Assembly (NCBI GenBank): GCA_910584575.1
Contig: CAJUBG010000001.1
Location: 1-64,000, forward strand
Length of the DNA: 64,000 nt
Source of the DNA: an uncultured Dorea sp.
GTDB lineage: Bacteria; Bacillota; Clostridia; Lachnospirales; Lachnospiraceae
Direction of reading: 5' to 3'
Shown: one piece after another, positions 40,943-50,447 of the stretch
Position numbering within the stretch: the first letter of the stretch is position 1
How the letters are laid out: each line of letters starts with the position of its first letter
The notes under the pieces: model-generated
What the model was told of the DNA's origin: nothing
What the model saw: the letters and a program-made list of their open reading frames with translations, nothing else
Databases searched by the model: none
Translations under genes and position numbers: made by a program

Positions 40943-41740
40943 TTGAAAAAGTTACATCAATCCATCCGTCTTTATTTTCATTATGTATCCCTTAATATCC
41001 GATGTATGATGCAGTATAAAGCATCCTTTTTCCTGACAGCCCTTGGCCAATTTCTGGTATCATTTACCGTTTTTCTGGGAATCTTCTTTATGTTTCAACG
41101 ATTTTCCATGGTAGAGGGCTTCACTTACAGCGAAGTACTGTTATGTTTTGGGATCATGCTGATGGAGTTCTCTCTTGCGGAAATGTTTGCCAGAGGGTTC
41201 GACATGTTTCACCATATGGTGAAAAACGGGGAGTTTGATCGGGTTTTAGTACGCCCTCAGAATGAAATCCTCCAGGTATTGGGAAGTAAATTCGAGCTTA
41301 CGCGAATCGGAAGGATGGCGCAGGCAATTGTGATGTTTATCTATGGAATTGTTAAAAATGAAGTTGCATGGAGTTTTTCCAAGGTGCTTACCGTTATCTT
41401 TATGCTGATTGGCGGAACTGCGGTATTTTCTGCCCTGTTTCTGATTTACGCCGCCCTTTGCTTCTTTACGCTGGACGGGCTGGAATTCATAAATATATTT
41501 ACGGACGGCGCCAGAGAGTTCGGCAAGTATCCGGTGGGCGTGTATGGAAAGGAGTTTCTTATTTTTACTACGTTTTTTATACCCTATGCGTTAATACAGT
41601 ATTACCCCCTGCTGTATATACTGGGGCGCAGGACGGAGGTGTTCCTTGTGCTTCTGCCCCTTCTTGCCTGCTGGTTTCTGGTTCCCGCCCTTCTTCTGTG
41701 GCGGTTTGGGGTGCGGCATTATAAGTCCAGCGGGTCGTAG
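40943..41740 (+). CDS. ABC-2 permease, DUF990-like, second subunit
   Basis: A 265-aa six-segment membrane protein. GFDMFHHMVKNGEFDRVLVRPQNEILQVLG is the DUF990 coupling region parallel to that of the first subunit. It starts with TTG at 40943; AGGAGG lies ten bases upstream and no in-frame ATG is close. Length and order (ATPase, permease, permease) are usual for this exporter class. Confidence 0.8.
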   Translation: MKKLHQSIRLYFHYVSLNIRCMMQYKASFFLTALGQFLVSFTVFLGIFFMFQRFSMVEGFTYSEVLLCFGIMLMEFSLAEMFARGFDMFHHMVKNGEFDRVLVRPQNEILQVLGSKFELTRIGRMAQAIVMFIYGIVKNEVAWSFSKVLTVIFMLIGGTAVFSALFLIYAALCFFTLDGLEFINIFTDGAREFGKYPVGVYGKEFLIFTTFFIPYALIQYYPLLYILGRRTEVFLVLLPLLACWFLVPALLLWRFGVRHYKSSGS

Positions 41741-41773
41741 CGGGGGCTGTTTCGATATAACAGCCCCTTCTAA

Positions 41774-42811
41774 CTATATTTGCTGCATCTTTACAAACTC
41801 CTCAAATCTTGGCAGTGCCAATCCAATCTTTCCATATTCCCTGGTATCTATCACACCTTTTCTTTTCAGTCTCTCACGGTATACTGAAAACAGTTCTGAT
41901 TTCATTCTCAGCCGTTCCCTGAGCAGCTTTACTTTATTTTCTCCGCTTATTGAAATCTCTGTTAATATCTTTTTGTCCAATTCCGAAAGCTCAGACCATA
42001 TCTTAGCGTAAACATACTCCTCCAGATATTGATCATACTCCGGCAAAATATCCTCTATATCTTTTTCACGGTTTTCCCAATAAAGATAGCCTAATACCTG
42101 AAATGCAAAAGGATAGCCTTTTATCAATACTGTCATCTTCTCTGCTGTTTCCAAATCTATTTTAAATATATCCATATAATTTTTTCGTACAGCCGTGTAA
42201 TTCAGAGGTTCTAAAATCAACTTCGGTGCCCTGTATAAAAACGTCAGTGAATCTTCATTCTGTAAGTCATAGATATTCTCATACAATCCGGTCATCAATA
42301 GATAAATCGGATAATCGCGTCTCAGAAGAATCTGAAAAGAACTGGCAAAAATCCTTATATATTCCGAGTTTGTCACCTCATCAACCGTAATCAGCAATCT
42401 TTTTCCGGCCTGTTTTATCTGTTCTAACATTCGTTCAATTACATTTTCAATGTCTGTAACTGGCGCTGTATTCTCAATTGACACCCCCAGTCCAAACGCA
42501 GAAAAATCCAATCTGGCTTTTAAAAACTTTGAATACATCTCTGGAATACTGTATATCTTAGCCGCCAGACTCTCAAGCAGTTCTCTCATCGGATTTAGTT
42601 CAATCACTATCCAGTCGGTGTCCTGACGCATCTCCTCAGCAATATTCGTCATCATGACCGTCTTTCCAGAACCCCTTACACCTGTAATCATAAATATCTG
42701 GTTGGAAGAATTTTCTGCCTTAAAGCTTTCTATAATCTGATTCGTCTGCGCGAGACGTGAAATATACTGTAATGGTTTTTTCCCAAATGATAATGAAAAT
42801 GGATTATTCAA
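41774..42811 (-). CDS. AAA ATP-binding protein with C-terminal winged-helix region
   Basis: A 345-aa ATPase of the archaeal-ATPase/STAND type. MITGVRGSGKTVMMTNIAEEM is Walker A and LLITVDEVTN Walker B; the C-terminal 80 residues (ELDKKILTEISISGENKVKLLRERLRMKSELFSVYRERLKRKG in the family layout) look like a winged helix. Function unknown; relatives occur singly in gut Firmicutes and may be regulators or defence ATPases. Start is uncertain: TTG at 42811 has GGAG nine bases upstream, while TTG 42820 touches it. The upstream region contains 17-bp direct repeats that may be its operator. Confidence 0.7.
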   Translation of the reverse strand: MNNPFSLSFGKKPLQYISRLAQTNQIIESFKAENSSNQIFMITGVRGSGKTVMMTNIAEEMRQDTDWIVIELNPMRELLESLAAKIYSIPEMYSKFLKARLDFSAFGLGVSIENTAPVTDIENVIERMLEQIKQAGKRLLITVDEVTNSEYIRIFASSFQILLRRDYPIYLLMTGLYENIYDLQNEDSLTFLYRAPKLILEPLNYTAVRKNYMDIFKIDLETAEKMTVLIKGYPFAFQVLGYLYWENREKDIEDILPEYDQYLEEYVYAKIWSELSELDKKILTEISISGENKVKLLRERLRMKSELFSVYRERLKRKGVIDTREYGKIGLALPRFEEFVKMQQI

Positions 42812-42824
42812 TCCCCTCAACTCC

Positions 42825-42880
42825 TATATAACTTTATATAATCTTTTATAACTTTTTATTTATTATATAACTTTATATAA
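42825..42880. repeat. AT-rich direct repeats upstream of the AAA gene
   Basis: TATATAACTTTATATAA occurs exactly at 42825-42841 and 42864-42880. Between them a partial unit TTTATAACTTTTTA occurs. Array spans the gap between the AAA gene and the asparaginase gene. Confidence 0.85.
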
Positions 42881-42886
42881 CTTTTA

Positions 42887-43915
42887 TCAATCCCTTGCCT
42901 CTCTCTCCAGTCTTTTCGTAAATAAAATATCATGGTTTATCTCTGTATAGAAGTCCTTCTTCATCCTCTCATAGTCCGACTTCCCCTTCCCCATCAGCCA
43001 CATCATTTTCGTTATCACAGCCTCAAGGGTCATATCATAGGCTTCCAGGAGTTTAAAGTCCTGCTTCACACGTTTTCCCACCTCATAAACCGTCATATTG
43101 CTTCCCTCGTTGGCCACCTGGGTCGTCATCACCACATATTTTCCCTTGCCCTCCCACTCCTTCATCTCCCGATAGAATTCCTGTACCAGCGTATTGGGAA
43201 TTCCGCCAACCCCGAAGCTCTCAATCACAATACAGTCATAATGCATAAACAGATAGGGCAGAATACTGGCATGCATCCCTGGAATCAGCTTCAGGACATA
43301 CACACTGTCCTTCATATCATAGCCAAAGCCAACCGGCCCATCACAGGGAGGCTCTTTAATATAGCGCACAATCATCCCCTCCTGAATCACTGCCAGATAA
43401 GGGAAATTAATACTGGAAAACGCGTCATAACTCTTTGCCCTCTCCTTCTTCGCCCGCGTACCGGCAATTACCTTCCCGTCAAAGACAATATTAACATTCT
43501 GGGACTCGTCGTCTGCCGCATAGATGAAGCTGTCCAGAAGGTTTGTCCTGGCATCGGTCACATCCATCTGGATCGGCCTCTGGGCGCCTGTAATCACAAT
43601 AGGCTTCGCTGAATTTTGTATCATATAAGACAGAGCCGCCGCCGTATACGCCAGGGTATCCGTTCCATGGCAGATAACAAATCCGTCATAGGCATCATAA
43701 TTCTCCTCAACGCTTCCTGCAATCAGGCGCCAATGCTCTGGCGTTACATTGGTGCTGTCCAGATTGCACACCTGAATCGTATCAACCTCACATACCTTTC
43801 GTACAGCCGGAATGTACGAAAGAATATCCGCTGGCGTAAGCCCCGGCGCCAGCCCGTACTCTGTCGGCATGGAGGCAATGGTGCCTCCGGTTCCTATCAT
43901 TAGTATCTTTTTCAT
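42887..43915 (-). CDS. ansA: Type I L-asparaginase
   Basis: A 342-aa cytosolic asparaginase that hydrolyses asparagine to aspartate and ammonia. Both active-site threonine motifs are present: IGTGGTIASM at residues 7-16 and CHGTDTLAYTA near 85-95. VITGAQRPIQ and DGVVGxGVGGIPN-like SFGVGGIPN are also family marks. No signal peptide, so the cytosolic AnsA type rather than periplasmic AnsB. It is a single gene or co-transcribed with the M18 aminopeptidase 36 bp upstream, pointing to amino acid salvage. Confidence 0.92.
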   Translation of the reverse strand: MKKILMIGTGGTIASMPTEYGLAPGLTPADILSYIPAVRKVCEVDTIQVCNLDSTNVTPEHWRLIAGSVEENYDAYDGFVICHGTDTLAYTAAALSYMIQNSAKPIVITGAQRPIQMDVTDARTNLLDSFIYAADDESQNVNIVFDGKVIAGTRAKKERAKSYDAFSSINFPYLAVIQEGMIVRYIKEPPCDGPVGFGYDMKDSVYVLKLIPGMHASILPYLFMHYDCIVIESFGVGGIPNTLVQEFYREMKEWEGKGKYVVMTTQVANEGSNMTVYEVGKRVKQDFKLLEAYDMTLEAVITKMMWLMGKGKSDYERMKKDFYTEINHDILFTKRLEREARD

Positions 43916-43951
43916 CTCTACCCCTTTCCCCTTTTTAAGCCTCTTAAGGGA

Positions 43952-45262
43952 TTATATGAGTGACCGAATCGGCAGTATCTCAATTCGGTCAGTAAAAAAC
44001 TGCGCGACAGCCTGAATCATATAGAAGCTGTCTTTCACTCCGGAAGTCTCGTAGGCAGAATGCATTGCAAGCTGTGCAAGTCCGATATCAATACTGTTCA
44101 TGGATACCTGAGTCATGGCGATATTGCCAAGGGTACTCCCGCCTGCCATATCCGAACGGTTGGAGAAAAACTGAAGCGGCACGCCCGCCGCCTCACAGAT
44201 TCCCCGAAACATGGCGATGCTCACGGCGTCAGTGGTATATTTCTGTCCGGCATGGGATTTCACAACAATACCTTCATTCATATACACACAGTTGCCCACA
44301 TCCGTCTTGTCCGGATGGTTCGGATGCACTGCATGGGCGTTATCACAGCTCAGCATAAATCCCTTTGAAGCCGCCCTGAAAAACCCTTCTTCTCCCTTAC
44401 CCAGACACAGGTTCGCCCGATAAAGGGTATCATACAAAAATGTAGACGCTGCCCCCTGCTTCGTACCGGAACCAACTTCTTCGTTATCAAAGCAGGCAAA
44501 TACATTGACCCCATGAAGGCCAGCGCCCTTAAGGAAGCCTTGAAGCGAGGTATAGGCGCACTGCAGGTCATCAAGCTGAGGACAGGAAATATACTCCTTA
44601 TTCGCGCCCCACACAGAGGGCTTCATCCGATTGTAGAGATACAAATCCATCCCGTAAATGCTCTCCTCTTTCACATTCAGCTCTCCTGCAATCAGCTTCT
44701 TAAAATCCCCCTCCTTACACTCACCCCCGCCAAGCAAGGGCAGCATATCCACCTGCTTATTATAAGCATAGCCGTCATTCACCCCACGGTTCATATGAAT
44801 CGCCACACTGGGAATCATCAACAAATCCCTGTCAATATTCAAAAGCCTTGCCGTATATATCCCCTGTTCCTTAACTATGACCCGTCCGGCAACAGACAGA
44901 GGCCGGTCAAACCATGAAGCGCACAGCATCCCGCCGTAGCCTTCTGTATTCAGCTTCATGTACTTCTCTTTTACCTGAAGCTCTGCATTCTCCTTAATCT
45001 TGAAGGCAGGCGAATCACTGTGAGACGCTGCAATCTTAAAACAGTAGTCTTCAAGATTTGTTCCTATATTCAATGCAATAATGCTGGAATCATTGCGGGT
45101 CACATAATATTTTCCTCCTGGGCTAACCTTCCACTTTTCGCCCTCCTCAAGCCTTTCATAGCCATTTCCCTTTAATATCTCCCCTATATTCGCCACAACA
45201 TGGAATGGCGTTGGACTCCTTCCGATAAAGGAGGTCAGTCCTGATACAATTTCTTCATACAT
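43952..45262 (-). CDS. M18-family aminopeptidase
   Basis: A 436-aa metallopeptidase that removes N-terminal residues from cytosolic peptides. Zinc-binding signatures are AASHSDSPAFKI (His), CFDNEEVGSGTKQG (Asp, Glu, Glu) and the final His in QLAMHSAYETSG. NEEVGS is typical of aspartyl aminopeptidase-like M18 enzymes. Full length for the family. The asparaginase gene follows after 36 bases, so the pair may recycle peptide-derived amino acids. Confidence 0.92.
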   Translation of the reverse strand: MYEEIVSGLTSFIGRSPTPFHVVANIGEILKGNGYERLEEGEKWKVSPGGKYYVTRNDSSIIALNIGTNLEDYCFKIAASHSDSPAFKIKENAELQVKEKYMKLNTEGYGGMLCASWFDRPLSVAGRVIVKEQGIYTARLLNIDRDLLMIPSVAIHMNRGVNDGYAYNKQVDMLPLLGGGECKEGDFKKLIAGELNVKEESIYGMDLYLYNRMKPSVWGANKEYISCPQLDDLQCAYTSLQGFLKGAGLHGVNVFACFDNEEVGSGTKQGAASTFLYDTLYRANLCLGKGEEGFFRAASKGFMLSCDNAHAVHPNHPDKTDVGNCVYMNEGIVVKSHAGQKYTTDAVSIAMFRGICEAAGVPLQFFSNRSDMAGGSTLGNIAMTQVSMNSIDIGLAQLAMHSAYETSGVKDSFYMIQAVAQFFTDRIEILPIRSLI

Positions 45263-45367
45263 TCTGCTTCACCTCGATTATTTTACCGGAAAATATTATA
45301 CTATGAGCATATCCGAAAAACAACCCAAAAGTTCACATAGGCTGCTAAAGGAAATAGAAAGAAAATA

Positions 45368-45396
45368 TTTACTTTAACACATTATTTTGCTAGTAT
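45368..45396 (+). promoter_or_regulatory. Promoter of the NCS2 permease gene
   Basis: TTTACT (45368-45373), 17-bp spacer, TAGTAT (45391-45396); an overlapping TATAAG could serve instead. Confidence 0.5.
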
Positions 45397-45406
45397 AAGA
45401 GAGTAG

Positions 45407-45438
45407 TATGCTGTTGGGATATGAGCATCCTCAGCATA
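45407..45438 (+). promoter_or_regulatory. Leader hairpin of the NCS2 permease gene
   Basis: TATGCTG and CAGCATA form a 7-bp outer stem with GGAT/ATCC pairing inside, about 11 bases into the predicted transcript and 34 bases before the ATG. It does not match the conserved core of the standard purine riboswitch. Regulatory role is inferred from position only. Confidence 0.4.
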
Positions 45439-45471
45439 ATAGTTATGGCATGAGAGAAAAGGAGGAAGAAC

Positions 45472-46854
45472 ATGTTAGAAAAGCTCTTTAAATTGACGGA
45501 CAACAACACAGATGTCCGGACAGAGGTACTTGCCGGAATTACAACCTTTATGACAATGGCGTACATCCTGGCCGTGAATCCCAGTATTCTTGCGGCGGCA
45601 GGAATGGATCAGGGGGCTGTGTTCACGGCGACTGCGCTGGCATCGTTTATCGGTACGCTTCTGATGGCGTTTCTGGCGAATTATCCCTTTGCACTTGCAC
45701 CAGGGATGGGACTCAACGCATATTTTGCGTATACCGTAGTCCTTGGTATGGAGTACGAATGGGAGGTTGCACTTACAGCAGTATTCGTCGAAGGAATCAT
45801 ATTTATTGTCCTGTCTCTTACGAATGTGCGTGAGGCGATTTTTAATGCAATCCCTTTGAACCTTAAAGCCGCGGTCAGTGTCGGTATCGGTTTATTTATC
45901 GCATTTATCGGTCTTCAGAACGCGAATATTGTAATCGGCGGCGCAACTTTGGTCGAGCTGTTTTCCGTAGACGGATATAATCTTGCAAACGGCGTAGAGG
46001 CAAGTTTTCATGACGTGGGAATTACGGTTCTGCTGGCCATTGCAGGCGTAATCATCACCGGAATACTTGTGATTAAGAATATTAAAGGAAATATTCTGTG
46101 GGGAATTCTGATTACATGGATTCTTGGCATCATCTGTCAGTTTGCAGGTATTTATGTTCCCAATCCAGAGCTTGGATTTTATGGGCTGCTTCCGGATTTC
46201 AGCAACGGGCTGTCTGTGCCAAGCATCATGCCTGTTTTCGGGAAGCTTAAATTCAGCGGGATTTTTTCACTGAATTTTATTGTCGTTATCTTTGCGTTTT
46301 TGTTTGTAGATATGTTTGACACGATCGGTACGCTGATTGGCGTGGCATCCAAGGCAGATATGTTGGATGACGAAGGAAAGCTTCCAAGGATTAAGGGCGC
46401 GCTTATGGCCGATGCTGTTGCCACAACTGCAGGCGCGGTACTGGGAACCACCACGACTACCACGTTCGTAGAGAGCGCCTCCGGTGTAACAGAGGGCGGC
46501 AAGACTGGTCTTACGTCCGTTACAACAGCCGTTTTGTTTGGTCTTTCGTTGCTCCTTTCCCCGATTTTCCTTGCCATTCCTTCATTTGCGACAGCGCCGG
46601 CATTAATCGTGGTTGGGTTCTATATGCTGACAAATGTGGTGAATATTGATTTTAGCGATATCTCCGAGGCTCTCCCGTGTTATATCTGTATTGCGGCAAT
46701 GCCATTCTTTTACAGTATCTCCGAGGGCATTTCCATGGGAGTAATCTCTTATGTAGCGTTGAATCTGATTACAGGAAAGGCAAAAGAGAAAAAGATAAGT
46801 GTGCTGATGTATGTGTTGGCGGTACTATTTATTTTGAAATATATCTTCCTGTAA
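45472..46854 (+). CDS. NCS2-family purine permease (PbuG/AzgA-like)
   Basis: A 460-aa transporter with about 12-14 hydrophobic segments. TDVRTEVLAGITTFMTMAYIL and APGMGLNAYFAYTVV are characteristic of the AzgA/PbuG branch, which imports hypoxanthine, guanine and adenine with protons. LFVDMFDTIGTLIGVA and TTTTTFVESASGVTEGGKTG are the substrate-binding helices. AGGAGG lies eight bases before ATG. A short leader hairpin precedes it. The next gene begins four bases after its stop. Confidence 0.92.
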   Translation: MLEKLFKLTDNNTDVRTEVLAGITTFMTMAYILAVNPSILAAAGMDQGAVFTATALASFIGTLLMAFLANYPFALAPGMGLNAYFAYTVVLGMEYEWEVALTAVFVEGIIFIVLSLTNVREAIFNAIPLNLKAAVSVGIGLFIAFIGLQNANIVIGGATLVELFSVDGYNLANGVEASFHDVGITVLLAIAGVIITGILVIKNIKGNILWGILITWILGIICQFAGIYVPNPELGFYGLLPDFSNGLSVPSIMPVFGKLKFSGIFSLNFIVVIFAFLFVDMFDTIGTLIGVASKADMLDDEGKLPRIKGALMADAVATTAGAVLGTTTTTTFVESASGVTEGGKTGLTSVTTAVLFGLSLLLSPIFLAIPSFATAPALIVVGFYMLTNVVNIDFSDISEALPCYICIAAMPFFYSISEGISMGVISYVALNLITGKAKEKKISVLMYVLAVLFILKYIFL

Positions 46855-46857
46855 TTT

Positions 46858-47229
46858 ATGAAAACAAATATGAAATGTTTTATTTTGCAAAGTATTTTTT
46901 CTTTAGCTTTGTGGCGGTTACTGATGACAGGGCTCGCCTGGATAGATATCAATTTTGAGGTATTACAATATATATTGCTGGCACTATGCTTTGGTATAAC
47001 GCACTATTTTTTTCATTGTATAAAGAATAATAAAAAAATAGGTGATATTTACTGGTGGATTCTTCTGGCCATTGTACACAGGACAATTATAATACCTTTG
47101 GGATATTTATTAATCACTTCAGCGGCTCAAGGTGTAATCCTGTTATGGATGATATTTATTGTAGGAATTCCTTTTGCAGTATTCATAACAAACAAATTAT
47201 TTAAAATAATAAAAATGACTGTCTCATAA
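46858..47229 (+). CDS. Small membrane protein downstream of the purine permease
   Basis: A 123-aa protein with four hydrophobic segments and no recognised family. The ATG lies three bases after the permease stop, but no good RBS is visible, so translation would depend on coupling. A strong convergent terminator follows directly. It may be an accessory to the permease or simply a small unknown membrane protein. Confidence 0.55.
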   Translation: MKTNMKCFILQSIFSLALWRLLMTGLAWIDINFEVLQYILLALCFGITHYFFHCIKNNKKIGDIYWWILLAIVHRTIIIPLGYLLITSAAQGVILLWMIFIVGIPFAVFITNKLFKIIKMTVS

Positions 47230-47230
47230 C

Positions 47231-47278
47231 ATACCCCATTCTGCCCGTACCATTACGTGTACTGACAGAATGGGGTAT
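47231..47278. terminator. Bidirectional terminator
   Basis: ATACCCCATTCTG and CAGAATGGGGTAT form a perfect 13-bp stem; the 22-base loop itself contains a GTAC/GTAC pairing. It separates the plus-strand permease pair from the minus-strand beta-mannosidase gene. Confidence 0.8.
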
Positions 47279-47292
47279 ATTGCATGTCATAC

Positions 47293-49716
47293 CTACCGAA
47301 TATCATATACGCTTCTCACCCGTATTCCCTCCGCCTTGCCAGAGATAATCTTCACCCTTTTTTCATCCCCGTTCAAGTCAAAATAATTATCCGACAGAAT
47401 CAAGTCCTCCTGCTCATTTAGAATCTCCACACTCTTGGCATACGCCCTGGACGATACCACAAGCTCATCCCCCTCCACACGGCAGGAAAGCATGGGATCT
47501 TCGTACCTGAAATACTTAGGATAAGAGAAAATAACCGTCCCGTCCGAGATAACCTTCCCATCCTTTTTCATCTCATAACTTACGTACTCTGAAAATACGT
47601 CAATTTCCGGCAAAAGCACCTTGTCAAGCCACACACTGGACAGAGCCAAAGCCTTCACCTCCTGCGTACCGCCTTCCCTCAGAATCTCTGCCCTCCCATT
47701 GCGTACCGCCCAGGAAACCTGTACATACTGATCCTCCATTGTCTCATTAGCAACATTTAAGCGAATCGACTTCTCAAACTCAAAATGCTCTCGGTTCATA
47801 TCCGCCTCCTGGGTCATCATCCCTTCCTCCTGACAGGAAACCAGAAGCGGCGCAAAGAAGCGTTTCTGTGCATAATGTAACGCCTTCCATCTGCCGCAGT
47901 AGTCAATAGACGACCATGAAATCACCGGCCAGCAGTCGTTGAGCTGCCACACAATAGCGCCCATGCACCGTCCCCGATTCCGCCGGAAATGTTCAACCCC
48001 ATAGCGAATCGCGTCCGCCTGCAGAAGCTGAGACGCATAGATTAACGTATCAAAATCCGTGGGATACAGATAAGTCTGCTGCAAATAATTCATAATCTTC
48101 CCGTTTGCGCCATAATTTCTCTGATGCTTTTCCATCACATAGGAGAAAATGTTCATATCCTTCGGGTCATCCGTAAAGGTCTCTATCGTCCTTCGGCTCG
48201 GAAATGACTGGAAACCAAACTCAGACGCATAGCGGAAGAAATACTTGCGATACTCGGAAAACGGCTTATTCCCATGCCACACCTCCCAATAATGCACATC
48301 CCCTCGGTTGGGGCTGTTTGGCTCGTCAAAGGCGCCGCCGGACGAGGGGCTTGCAGGCCAGTAGAAGGTCTGAGGGTCGTACACTGACAGCACCTCAGGA
48401 ATCAACTGCTCATACATGATGACATAGTCCCGAACCTCCGTCTTTTTCGTAACCCAGTGATGTCCCTCCTCCACAAACATCTCCATCTCATTATTGCCGC
48501 ACCATAAGCCTAACGAGGCATGGTGGCGGAGACGTTTGACATTGTCAATAAATTCCTGTCGGATATTCGCCTTGAATTCCGGCGTCAGCTCATACACGGC
48601 ACAGGCAAACATAAAGTCCTGCCAGACAATTAAGCCTAGCTCGTCGCAAACGTCATAAAACCAGTCCTCCGGATAATAACCGCCGCCCCACACACGGACG
48701 GTATTATAATTCGCCGCCACGCACTGTTCAAGAAGCTTCCGTGTGGTTTCCGGCGTAACCCTTCCAAGAAGGTGATCCTCCGGAATATAATCCGCGCCCA
48801 TGGCGAAGATGGCTATCCCATTTACCTCGTGGGCAAAACTCTCACCCCACTCGTCTTTCCGAAGCTGCATGGTCATAGTACGAAGCCCAATCCTACGCTC
48901 CCATACATCCACAGGCTCGCCTTTTACATAGAGCGTAACCCTCACATGATAAAGAGGCTGGCTGCCGTAGCCGTTGGGCCACCAAAGCTCTGGACGCTCA
49001 ATCAGAATCTCCTTTGGGGAGTCCTGATACCTGCGGATTGTCCCATCCGGTTCTTTTATTTCTACCATATAAGAAGCGTCTGCCATATACGAAACCTCTA
49101 AATGCAGCACAACATTTCCGTCCCCATGGTCCTGCCTGATATAAACGCTGTCAAGCCTTGCCCCTTTCACTCCTATCAGCGATACCGGACGGAAAATTCC
49201 GGCATCCGGCAGATGCGCCCCCCAGTCCCAACCGAACATACAGTGCGCTTTACGCATATGGACGAAGCCCTCCATGGCATCTTCTGAGCCCAATGTCCGG
49301 CATTTGGCGAATTCTTCTCTGATAAATCGTAAAGGTGAATGTAATACAACCCGAAGCACATTCCCTTTTTCCTTAATAAGCCCTGTCACGTCAAACTCCC
49401 AGACGCGGTGCATATTGCAGGTCTTTCCAATCCATTCCTGATTGATGTAAATATCGGCAATCGTATCCACCCCGTCAAAATGAAGCAAAATCTGTTCCTG
49501 CGCCAGCAGCTTAGCCTCTGTATCGAAACAAACCTCGTATTCATAGTCATTTTCCATCAGAGGAAGTGCGCGGATTTCATTGTCCTTCCAGAACGGGTCC
49601 TCCATATTGCCGTTTCGCAGCAAATCCGTGTAGACTGTCCCCGGAACAACGGCGGGCTGTGCCGGTTCTCCCTGACAGTGCAGCCGCCAATTTTTGTCTA
49701 AAATCTGAGTTATCAT
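47293..49716 (-). CDS. GH2 beta-mannosidase
   Basis: An 807-aa cytosolic glycoside hydrolase that removes non-reducing beta-linked mannose, for example from the mannose-beta-1,4-GlcNAc core of N-glycans or from manno-oligosaccharides. The N-terminal jelly roll (FDGVDTIADIYIN, CMFGWDWGAHLPDAG) and barrel motifs VRVWGGGYYPEDWFYDVCDELG are typical; the acid/base Glu lies in LWCGNNEME and the nucleophile Glu in YASEFGFQSFPS. No signal peptide. It is the last gene of the mannoside locus, after the D-lyxose isomerase gene (42-bp gap). Confidence 0.92.
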   Translation of the reverse strand: MITQILDKNWRLHCQGEPAQPAVVPGTVYTDLLRNGNMEDPFWKDNEIRALPLMENDYEYEVCFDTEAKLLAQEQILLHFDGVDTIADIYINQEWIGKTCNMHRVWEFDVTGLIKEKGNVLRVVLHSPLRFIREEFAKCRTLGSEDAMEGFVHMRKAHCMFGWDWGAHLPDAGIFRPVSLIGVKGARLDSVYIRQDHGDGNVVLHLEVSYMADASYMVEIKEPDGTIRRYQDSPKEILIERPELWWPNGYGSQPLYHVRVTLYVKGEPVDVWERRIGLRTMTMQLRKDEWGESFAHEVNGIAIFAMGADYIPEDHLLGRVTPETTRKLLEQCVAANYNTVRVWGGGYYPEDWFYDVCDELGLIVWQDFMFACAVYELTPEFKANIRQEFIDNVKRLRHHASLGLWCGNNEMEMFVEEGHHWVTKKTEVRDYVIMYEQLIPEVLSVYDPQTFYWPASPSSGGAFDEPNSPNRGDVHYWEVWHGNKPFSEYRKYFFRYASEFGFQSFPSRRTIETFTDDPKDMNIFSYVMEKHQRNYGANGKIMNYLQQTYLYPTDFDTLIYASQLLQADAIRYGVEHFRRNRGRCMGAIVWQLNDCWPVISWSSIDYCGRWKALHYAQKRFFAPLLVSCQEEGMMTQEADMNREHFEFEKSIRLNVANETMEDQYVQVSWAVRNGRAEILREGGTQEVKALALSSVWLDKVLLPEIDVFSEYVSYEMKKDGKVISDGTVIFSYPKYFRYEDPMLSCRVEGDELVVSSRAYAKSVEILNEQEDLILSDNYFDLNGDEKRVKIISGKAEGIRVRSVYDIR

Positions 49717-49758
49717 GTTGCCTCCCCTTCCATTCTGCTTTATTACGCCGCTGTTTTT

Positions 49759-50445
49759 TCACTCAATACCATTGCGCCCATATTCGTTGCACAACAAACG
49801 ATATGGAACCTCGTCCTCCTCAATCTCCGGAAAACGCCCAATCGGCTCATAGAACCGATTATCGTGCTCATCGTCATTGCACATGGACACCTCGCCAAGA
49901 AGCACGTCGCCGCTTCCTTCCTCCACATGAAAATCATGGTACATATACGGATAAATCGTAATACTTTCCCCTGGTGTCAGCCTTACCTTCGTCCCTGCCG
50001 GCACGGTAAACTCCCTCCCGTCGCAATTCACGGTAACCTCCGTGTCAGCAAATCCGCCGTCCTCTGTGGAATTGTAAACCGTAATCAGAACATTTCCGCC
50101 GCCTCTGTTAATAATATCCTCCATCTTTTTCCAGTGAAAATGCATTGGCGCCATCTGTCCCTCTTTTACAAGCAAGAGCTTCTCTGCATAAGTCTTTGTA
50201 TATTTGTCCATCTTCAGATTCCCATTCCGGAGGGTAATCAATGAAAAACCTACCTCATCGAATCTGCCAAGGCCATAATCCGTGATATCCCATCCGAGCA
50301 TATTATCACGAATCTCATCATACTCCGCCCCTTTTGTCCTCCACTCGTTGGGAGACCATTTACAGAAGGGAGGAAGCTCAAAGCCATGAGCCTTTATCAT
50401 CTCCTCCATATGTTTAATCTCGGCATTTATTTTTGAACGTTTCAT
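49759..50445 (-). CDS. D-lyxose/D-mannose isomerase (DUF1498 family)
   Basis: A 228-aa cupin-fold isomerase. MHFHWKKMEDI supplies two metal His and a Glu, and MYHDFHVEEG the third His of the active site. Characterised members interconvert D-lyxose/D-xylulose and D-mannose/D-fructose. In this locus, flanked by mannosidases, conversion of released mannose to fructose is the likely role. RBS and start ATG 50445 are normal; the upstream DUF4432 gene ends two bases before it. Confidence 0.87.
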   Translation of the reverse strand: MKRSKINAEIKHMEEMIKAHGFELPPFCKWSPNEWRTKGAEYDEIRDNMLGWDITDYGLGRFDEVGFSLITLRNGNLKMDKYTKTYAEKLLLVKEGQMAPMHFHWKKMEDIINRGGGNVLITVYNSTEDGGFADTEVTVNCDGREFTVPAGTKVRLTPGESITIYPYMYHDFHVEEGSGDVLLGEVSMCNDDEHDNRFYEPIGRFPEIEEDEVPYRLLCNEYGRNGIE

Positions 50446-50447
50446 TT

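Noticed and set aside
42825..42880. CRISPR array
   Set aside because: Only two exact copies of a low-complexity AT unit, with no regular spacers and no cas genes.
42932..43612. Long plus-strand frame of 226 codons opposite the asparaginase gene
   Set aside because: It is a shadow of a conserved gene, is His/Leu-rich and has no family pattern or RBS.
45407..45438. Standard purine riboswitch
   Set aside because: The conserved three-way junction and loop-loop sequences of the purine aptamer are not visible.
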